Positions 15,220 to 19,519 of a stretch of 19,519 nt of DNA are shown one piece after another (position 1 is the first letter of the stretch; each line of letters starts with the position of its first letter). The stretch spans positions 1-19,519 of the forward strand of contig DHKA01000078.1 of NCBI GenBank assembly GCA_002404605.1, in the 5' to 3' direction. The notes beneath the pieces are model-generated. The model was not told the DNA's origin and did not search any database. It was given only the letters and a program-made list of their open reading frames with translations. Position numbers and translations under genes: made by a program. Source of the DNA: Clostridiales bacterium UBA4706 (GTDB lineage Bacteria; Bacillota; Clostridia; Oscillospirales; Oscillospiraceae).

Positions 15220-15813
15220 TTACGGTATCCGCCGAAGTACGATGCGCCGTGTTTGCAGCGTGTGGAAGATCCGGATAAAATCTTCCTCCGTTTCCACAAA
15301 TCCCCGCTCCGCCCAATATTCAAGATAAGCAAACAGTTCTTCTCCTGTCGTACGGACAAAGTAGTCGTAGACCACGCCGCGCTGCAGCGGTTCCTCCGTG
15401 CCGTCCGGCAAAACGCACATGACCCGGTGCATTTGGCAGAAGGTCTGAAACTGTTCCCGGAACCGGCCAATAAACCGCCGGTAATTCCACTCCTGCAAGA
15501 AGAGCTTTACCCATTCGGCGCGGGGAAGCACGTAGGAAAAAATGGCGTGCTCGATCTCTCGGTGCCGCTCCGGCGTAATGCCGTCCATGCTCTCCCCCGG
15601 CGTGGCGATAAAGAGCCGCTGATACTCACGCGAAAAGGAGTCCATCATATATTCCAGCACGGCACAGGTACTCTCAAAATGGTAATAAAACGCAGCGCGG
15701 CTGACCCCCGCCCGTTCCGCCAGGCGGGAAACGGAAATATTCTCCACCGGTGTATCCTGCGCCAGCCGGCACAGTGCCTCGCAGAGACATTCTCTCGCGT
15801 TGATATCTTTCAT
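15220..15813 (-). CDS. TetR/AcrR-family transcriptional regulator
   Basis: This 197-residue regulator has a TetR-type helix-turn-helix at about residues 27-46 (ISVSRLAERAGVSRAAFYYH) after the usual N-terminal helix. The C-terminal two thirds is a divergent helical ligand-binding and dimerisation domain (WVKLFLQEWNYRRF, YDYFVRTTGEELFAYLEYW), with no recognisable ligand class. The ATG at 15811-15813 follows GAGGGTAG; the frame is open 24 bases further, but that start lacks a ribosome binding site. It is divergent from the phosphotriesterase-family gene, with 145 bp between, the classical arrangement for a TetR repressor and its target. The regulated substrate is unknown. Confidence 0.88.
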   Translation of the reverse strand: MKDINARECLCEALCRLAQDTPVENISVSRLAERAGVSRAAFYYHFESTCAVLEYMMDSFSREYQRLFIATPGESMDGITPERHREIEHAIFSYVLPRAEWVKLFLQEWNYRRFIGRFREQFQTFCQMHRVMCVLPDGTEEPLQRGVVYDYFVRTTGEELFAYLEYWAERGFVETEEDFIRIFHTLQTRRIVLRRIP

Positions 15814-15850
15814 GCATCTACCCTCGCTTCTTTGCAATTTATCCGCTTTT

Positions 15851-15863
15851 GTATAGACAATAC
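15851..15863. promoter_or_regulatory. Candidate TetR-family operator dyad
   Basis: GTATAGACAATAC has GTAT and ATAC arms around five bases. It overlaps a probable minus-strand promoter for the regulator (-35 TTGCAA and -10 TATACA, 16 bp apart on the minus strand). The site is short and was assigned by position; other weak repeats (TTTGCAATTT near 15831 and TTTGCAAATTGC near 15871) are also candidates. Confidence 0.35.
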
Positions 15864-15878
15864 CGGCCGTTTTGCAAA

Positions 15879-15908
15879 TTGCGCCGCTTTCGTCGTCCCC
15901 CGTATAAT
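15879..15908 (+). promoter_or_regulatory. Putative promoter for the phosphotriesterase-family gene
   Basis: A perfect -10 TATAAT (15903-15908) is preceded at 18 bp by TTGCGC (15879-15884). It lies about 50 bp upstream of the start codon, within the divergent tetR intergenic region. Confidence 0.55.
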
Positions 15909-15958
15909 TATAGCAGAAACCCGGCCAAATTCAAAGAAACAAACACAGGAGGAACAGC

Positions 15959-17077
15959 ATGAAAAAAATCACGACCGTATGCGGTGACATCGTCCCGGAG
16001 GCGTTCGGCTACGCCTCCATGCACGAGCATACCCTGCTCACCATGCGCCCGCTTTTTGCCATGGCGCTGACGCCCGGCGCGCCGACGCCGGAGCTTACGC
16101 TCTCCGCACTTACCGGGCTCAAGACCGGCGCGGGATGGATGGCTCTTCGGGAAGAGCTGGAATACGACGACGTGGATGCAGAGACGGCAGAGCTGGAGGC
16201 ATTCAAGGCCGTCGGCGGCAGGGGGCTGCTGGATTGCAGCTATAACGGCTGCCGGCTGGACATCCGCAATATCCGCACCCTACAGCAGCGCACCGGCGTA
16301 AGCATCGTGGCCTGCGCCGGTTTCTTCTCCGAACTTACCTATCCGCAGGGCTTTGACCCGGCAAATGCCGCGGCGATCCGCGCCCACGAGCTTCGGGAGA
16401 TCCGGGAGGGCATTGACGGAACGGATATCAAAGCCGGATGCATCAAGGCCGGTTTCGGCCCGATGGACGCCTTTAACGGCGGCGTCATGTCCGAAAACGA
16501 CCTGAAGGTCTTCCGCGCCAGCGCCGGCGTCGCGGCAGAAACGGGCTATCCTCTGGCGATCCACGACTCGTTCGTCCGGGAAAACCTGCTCACCATCATC
16601 GACATTGCCGTAAAGGAATGCGGCGTAGCGCCGGAAAAGATCGACATATGCCATCTGGACTGCTACATCACCGGCAAGGGGGATCACCCCGATCTGCGCG
16701 CCTATACAAAAGATCCGGCCGGCGTTGTGCAGAGCTTCACGGACTTTGCGAAGCGTGTGCTTGACCGGGGCGTGTATGTCAACTTCGACGGCTGGGGTGC
16801 TTTCCATACCTCCACTGCCTTCGACGGCGGCGCGAGCTGGCCGATCGACGACAACCGCCGCCTTTCCTGTCTCGTCCCGCTGCTGGAGGACGGCTACGCC
16901 TCTCAGATCCTTTTCGGTCACGATAAAGCGGGCGGCGCTTTCAACTACCACGCCGGGGCATTTGGGTACACGCGCTTCCCGACCTTTGCCGTCCCGTCGC
17001 TCATCGCCATGGGTTTTGAAAAAGAGGCCGCCGAAATTACCGTGGCAAATCCTGCCCGCTTCCTCGCGCACGACTGA
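15959..17077 (+). CDS. Phosphotriesterase-family amidohydrolase
   Basis: This 372-residue protein is of the phosphotriesterase/lactonase branch of the amidohydrolase superfamily, a TIM barrel with a two-metal centre. The visible ligands are MHEHTLL (H22, H24), the probable carbamylated lysine K163 in KAGCIKAGFG, H202 in AIHDSF, H232 in ICHLD, and D322 in LFGHDKAGG. All expected metal positions are present, so it is likely active. Known members hydrolyse organophosphates, lactones or other esters; the physiological substrate cannot be told from the sequence. No signal peptide is seen, so it is cytoplasmic. The ATG at 15959 follows AGGAGG. The divergent TetR-type regulator probably controls it. 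Confidence 0.86.
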   Translation: MKKITTVCGDIVPEAFGYASMHEHTLLTMRPLFAMALTPGAPTPELTLSALTGLKTGAGWMALREELEYDDVDAETAELEAFKAVGGRGLLDCSYNGCRLDIRNIRTLQQRTGVSIVACAGFFSELTYPQGFDPANAAAIRAHELREIREGIDGTDIKAGCIKAGFGPMDAFNGGVMSENDLKVFRASAGVAAETGYPLAIHDSFVRENLLTIIDIAVKECGVAPEKIDICHLDCYITGKGDHPDLRAYTKDPAGVVQSFTDFAKRVLDRGVYVNFDGWGAFHTSTAFDGGASWPIDDNRRLSCLVPLLEDGYASQILFGHDKAGGAFNYHAGAFGYTRFPTFAVPSLIAMGFEKEAAEITVANPARFLAHD

Positions 17078-17087
17078 TCCCCTGCCG

Positions 17088-17114
17088 AAAGCCCGGAAAA
17101 AGCGGGATTTTCCA
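17088..17114 (+). terminator. Weak hairpin terminator after the phosphotriesterase-family gene
   Basis: AAAGCCCG (17088-17095) pairs with CGGGATTT (17103-17110) with one mismatch and a 7-base loop, followed by a short T-run. It sits 10 bases after the stop codon. Confidence 0.4.
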
Positions 17115-17134
17115 AAGGAAATTGCAAATAATAC

Positions 17135-17163
17135 TTGCAGAGTGCGCGGGCATTTGGTATAAT
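17135..17163 (+). promoter_or_regulatory. Promoter for rpsB-tsf
   Basis: A -35 TTGCAG (17135-17140) and a perfect -10 TATAAT (17158-17163) with a 17-bp spacer give an mRNA leader of about 100 bases. Confidence 0.8.
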
Positions 17164-17166
17164 ACC

Positions 17167-17240
17167 TGCGCATTACGCACGGGGAGCGGACCGGCGACCA
17201 TGTGGCGAAAGCCTGGTCGCGCCGGGATGAGGCCCCCGGA
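17167..17240 (+). promoter_or_regulatory. Structured mRNA leader of rpsB-tsf
   Basis: The leader folds into a nested structure. A small hairpin, TGCG (17167-17170) with CGCA (17176-17179), is followed by an outer helix CGGGG (17180-17184) with CCCCG (17234-17238). This encloses CCGGCG (17191-17196) with CGCCGG (17219-17224), then ACCA (17197-17200) with TGGT (17214-17217), and finally GGC-GAAA-GCC (17204-17213), capped by a GNRA tetraloop. The bulged, tiered shape resembles ribosomal-protein autoregulatory leaders, where the gene product (here S2) binds its own mRNA. The assignment as an S2-binding leader is inference. Confidence 0.55.
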
Positions 17241-17272
17241 GGTAATAACAAAATAAAGGAGGAACCCCCAAC

Positions 17273-18003
<731 letters not shown>

Positions 18004-18004
<1 letters not shown>

Positions 18005-18921
18005 TGGCTGCTATTACCGCTGCTGCTGTTAACGAGCTGCGTCAGGCCACCGGCTGCGGCCTGATGGACTGCAAGAAGGCGCTCGTCGAGAACGAGGGCG
18101 ATTTCGAGAAGGCCGTTGTTTATCTGCGTGAAAAGGGTCTGGCTTCCCAGGCCAAGAAGGCGACCCGCGTCGCCGCCGAGGGCATGGCGTACGCCACGGT
18201 CATCGACGGTGTCGGCGTGATCGTCGAGGTCAACTGCGAGTCCGACTTCGTCGCTGGCGGCCCGCTCTTCAACGAGTTCGTCTCCGGCGTGGCGAAGGTC
18301 ATCGCCAAGGAAGCGCCCGCCGATGTCGATGCTCTCATGGCGTGCCCCTGGCACACCGGCAACGGCACCGTGGACGACGCGAAGAACGAGCTCTTCCTCT
18401 CCGTCCGTGAGAACATGAAGGTCCGCCGCTTCGAGCGCATCGAGGGCAAGTGCGTTCCTTATGTCCACATGAAGGGCAAGGTCGCCGTGCTCGTCGAGCT
18501 CGAGACCGAAGCCTCCGCCGAGGCCGTCAACGAGCTTGGCCGCGACATCGCCATGCAGATCTGCGCGCTCAACCCGCAGTATCTCGACGAGAGCAACGTC
18601 CCCGCCGCCGACGTGGAGAAGGAAAAGGAGATCCGTATCGCCACCGCGAAGCAGGATCCGAAGAACGCGAAGAAGCCCGACGCCATCATCGAGAAGATCG
18701 TTGTCGGCGGCCTGGGCAAGTGGTTCAAGGAGATCTGCCTGCTCCAGATGCCGTTCGTGAAGGACGACAAGGTCAGTGTCGAGCAGCATGTCGCCGCCGT
18801 CGCCAAGGAGCTCGGCACCCCCATCACCGTCAAGGGCTACGTTCGTTTTGAGAAGGGCGAAGGCATTGAGAAGCGCCAGGACGACCTCGCCGCCGAGGTC
18901 GCCAAGATGGTCAAGGGCTGA
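18004..18921 (+). CDS. tsf: Translation elongation factor Ts
   Basis: Elongation factor Ts (305 residues) is the nucleotide exchange factor that regenerates EF-Tu-GTP. The N-terminal UBA-like domain VNELRQATGCGLMDCKKALV with the EF-Tu-contacting TGCGLMDCK segment is followed by NCESDFVAG and a core with two subdomains (about 60-290). It is somewhat longer than the 293 residues of the Bacillus protein because of an insertion in the core. The ATG at 18004 overlaps the rpsB stop as TAATG, and GAAGGAGGAAG at the end of rpsB supplies the ribosome binding site, so translation is coupled. A strong terminator follows at once; frr and pyrH, common downstream neighbours in other genomes, are absent here. 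Confidence 0.98.
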
Positions 18922-18938
18922 TAAATTCATAAGCACGA

Positions 18939-18973
18939 CCGCCGGAACGGACAACCCGTTCCGGCGGTTTTTT
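18939..18973 (+). terminator. Strong terminator of rpsB-tsf
   Basis: CCGCCGGAACGG (18939-18950) pairs perfectly with CCGTTCCGGCGG (18956-18967) over a 5-base loop and is followed by six T residues (18968-18973). It lies 17 bases after the tsf stop. Confidence 0.95.
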
Positions 18974-18989
18974 CATGAAAAAATAATTA

Positions 18990-19220
18990 TTATAGGTCTA
19001 GGATGTCTATCCCAATTGCGTCACAAAGCTTCTTTGCCTCCGATTTTGATACCCGGTAAACATATTGGGGGCCGTATCCGTCGGTTTGTACCCAGATGTC
19101 ATAATATTTTTCTTTACCGAACAGAGGTTGGTAAGTTTGAATTTTCTGAATAAGGTTTGTATTGATTACGTGATTTTTAGGTGGTTGGGGACCGTATTTT
19201 CCATACACTGTTATAAACAT
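18990..19220 (-). CDS. Hypothetical small protein, 76 residues
   Basis: I do not recognise this family. The product starts MFITVYGKYGPQPPKNHVIN and ends RVSKSEAKKLCDAIGIDILD, with an apparent beta-strand-rich first part (NLIQKIQTYQPL, YYDIWVQTDG) and a final helix. The pattern loosely recalls small beta proteins of the FlbD type, but the similarity is too weak to name. The ATG at 19218-19220 follows a strong AAGGAGG; a longer in-frame start 48 bases upstream lacks one. The region is much AT-richer than the rest of the window. It lies 74 bp downstream of the small RHH-like gene on the same strand and faces tsf tail to tail. Confidence 0.6.
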   Translation of the reverse strand: MFITVYGKYGPQPPKNHVINTNLIQKIQTYQPLFGKEKYYDIWVQTDGYGPQYVYRVSKSEAKKLCDAIGIDILDL

Positions 19221-19294
19221 ATTTTCCTCCTTAATATAGCTCGCGTGAAAAGATGATGTATAAAGCAAAATTGTCTTTCAGATCAAGCCATCTT

Positions 19295-19459
19295 TCACCC
19301 CAGCTTTTTTACGATTGTTTCCATTTTCAACGCCGTTTCGCACAGCTCTCTAACAGCGGCAATAAAGGATAGGTTGTTTTTCTTCTGATAAATCGTGATC
19401 TTCTCTACCAGCGCTTCATCATTCTGCGTAAACCCAATACTCTTTATCGTTTTCGCCAT
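19295..19459 (-). CDS. Small hypothetical protein, possibly ribbon-helix-helix, 54 residues
   Basis: This 54-residue protein reads MAKTIKSIGFTQNDEALVEK and ends in CETALKMETIVKKLG. A short N-terminal strand followed by two helices, with the helix LSFIAAVRELCETAL, suggests a ribbon-helix-helix type DNA-binding fold as in small accessory proteins of plasmids and integrative elements, but this is only a resemblance. The ATG at 19457-19459 follows AAGGAGGTGAG, a near-perfect ribosome binding site; an in-frame start 42 bases upstream has none. It is AT-rich like its downstream neighbour and may form an operon with it. The remaining 60 bases to the window edge hold no further start that I can support. 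Confidence 0.6.
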   Translation of the reverse strand: MAKTIKSIGFTQNDEALVEKITIYQKKNNLSFIAAVRELCETALKMETIVKKLG

Positions 19460-19519
19460 TTTCTCACCTCCTTTTGTCAGAATAGCCCCAGCCATGAGCA
19501 AAACTCCAAAAGAGTAGTA

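Overview
The window looks like a chromosomal segment of a fairly GC-rich, spore-forming member of the Clostridia, probably close to the Oscillospirales. The evidence is a sigma-G gene followed by a YlmC/YmxH-type PRC-barrel gene, Firmicute-type AddAB instead of RecBCD, an alpha2-type glycyl-tRNA synthetase, strong AGGAGG ribosome binding sites, and a short inverted-repeat element of a kind common in gut Clostridia (the last point is from memory, not from a search). Placement below class level is inference.

Layout. Positions 1-320 (minus) hold the 5' end of glyS, with a PrsW-type membrane protease gene upstream of it (425-1141, minus). Positions 1142-1720 contain no gene. They hold two divergent promoters, a 14-bp palindrome inside the rightward one, and two adjacent inverted-repeat elements lying between that promoter and addB. 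addB and addA (1721-8517, plus, overlapping by 10 bp) encode the double-strand-break helicase-nuclease. A tRNA-Gln(CUG) gene with its own promoter and terminator follows at 8597-8670. Next to it lies a short minus-strand reading frame (8806-9357) that joins the ATPase start of a LuxR/MalT-type STAND regulator to the last residues of a tyrosine recombinase; I read it as the scar of a collapsed tRNA-anchored mobile element. A divergent gene of unknown function (9566-10018) comes next. cca and a metallo-beta-lactamase-fold gene form an overlapping minus-strand pair (10133-12095).

From 12227 the plus strand carries a secreted M15-type D,D-carboxypeptidase with a peptidoglycan-binding domain, then sigG and ylmC. 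In both sporulation genes the Shine-Dalgarno sequence is buried in an RNA hairpin. A TetR regulator (15220-15813, minus) is divergent from a phosphotriesterase-family amidohydrolase (15959-17077, plus). rpsB-tsf (17273-18921) has a strong promoter, a structured leader and a strong terminator. The last 0.5 kb (18990-19459, minus) is visibly AT-richer and carries two small unknown genes, one resembling a small DNA-binding protein; it may be the edge of acquired DNA.

Functional themes are housekeeping translation (glyS, tRNA-Gln, cca, rpsB, tsf), DNA repair (addAB), sporulation and envelope biology (sigG, ylmC, M15 peptidase, PrsW), and small accessory patches at the tRNA and at the right edge. 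I found no CRISPR array, intact prophage or obvious defence system. The most unusual signals are the chimeric frame at the tRNA, the paired elements in the addB leader, and the hairpin-sequestered ribosome binding sites of sigG and ylmC.
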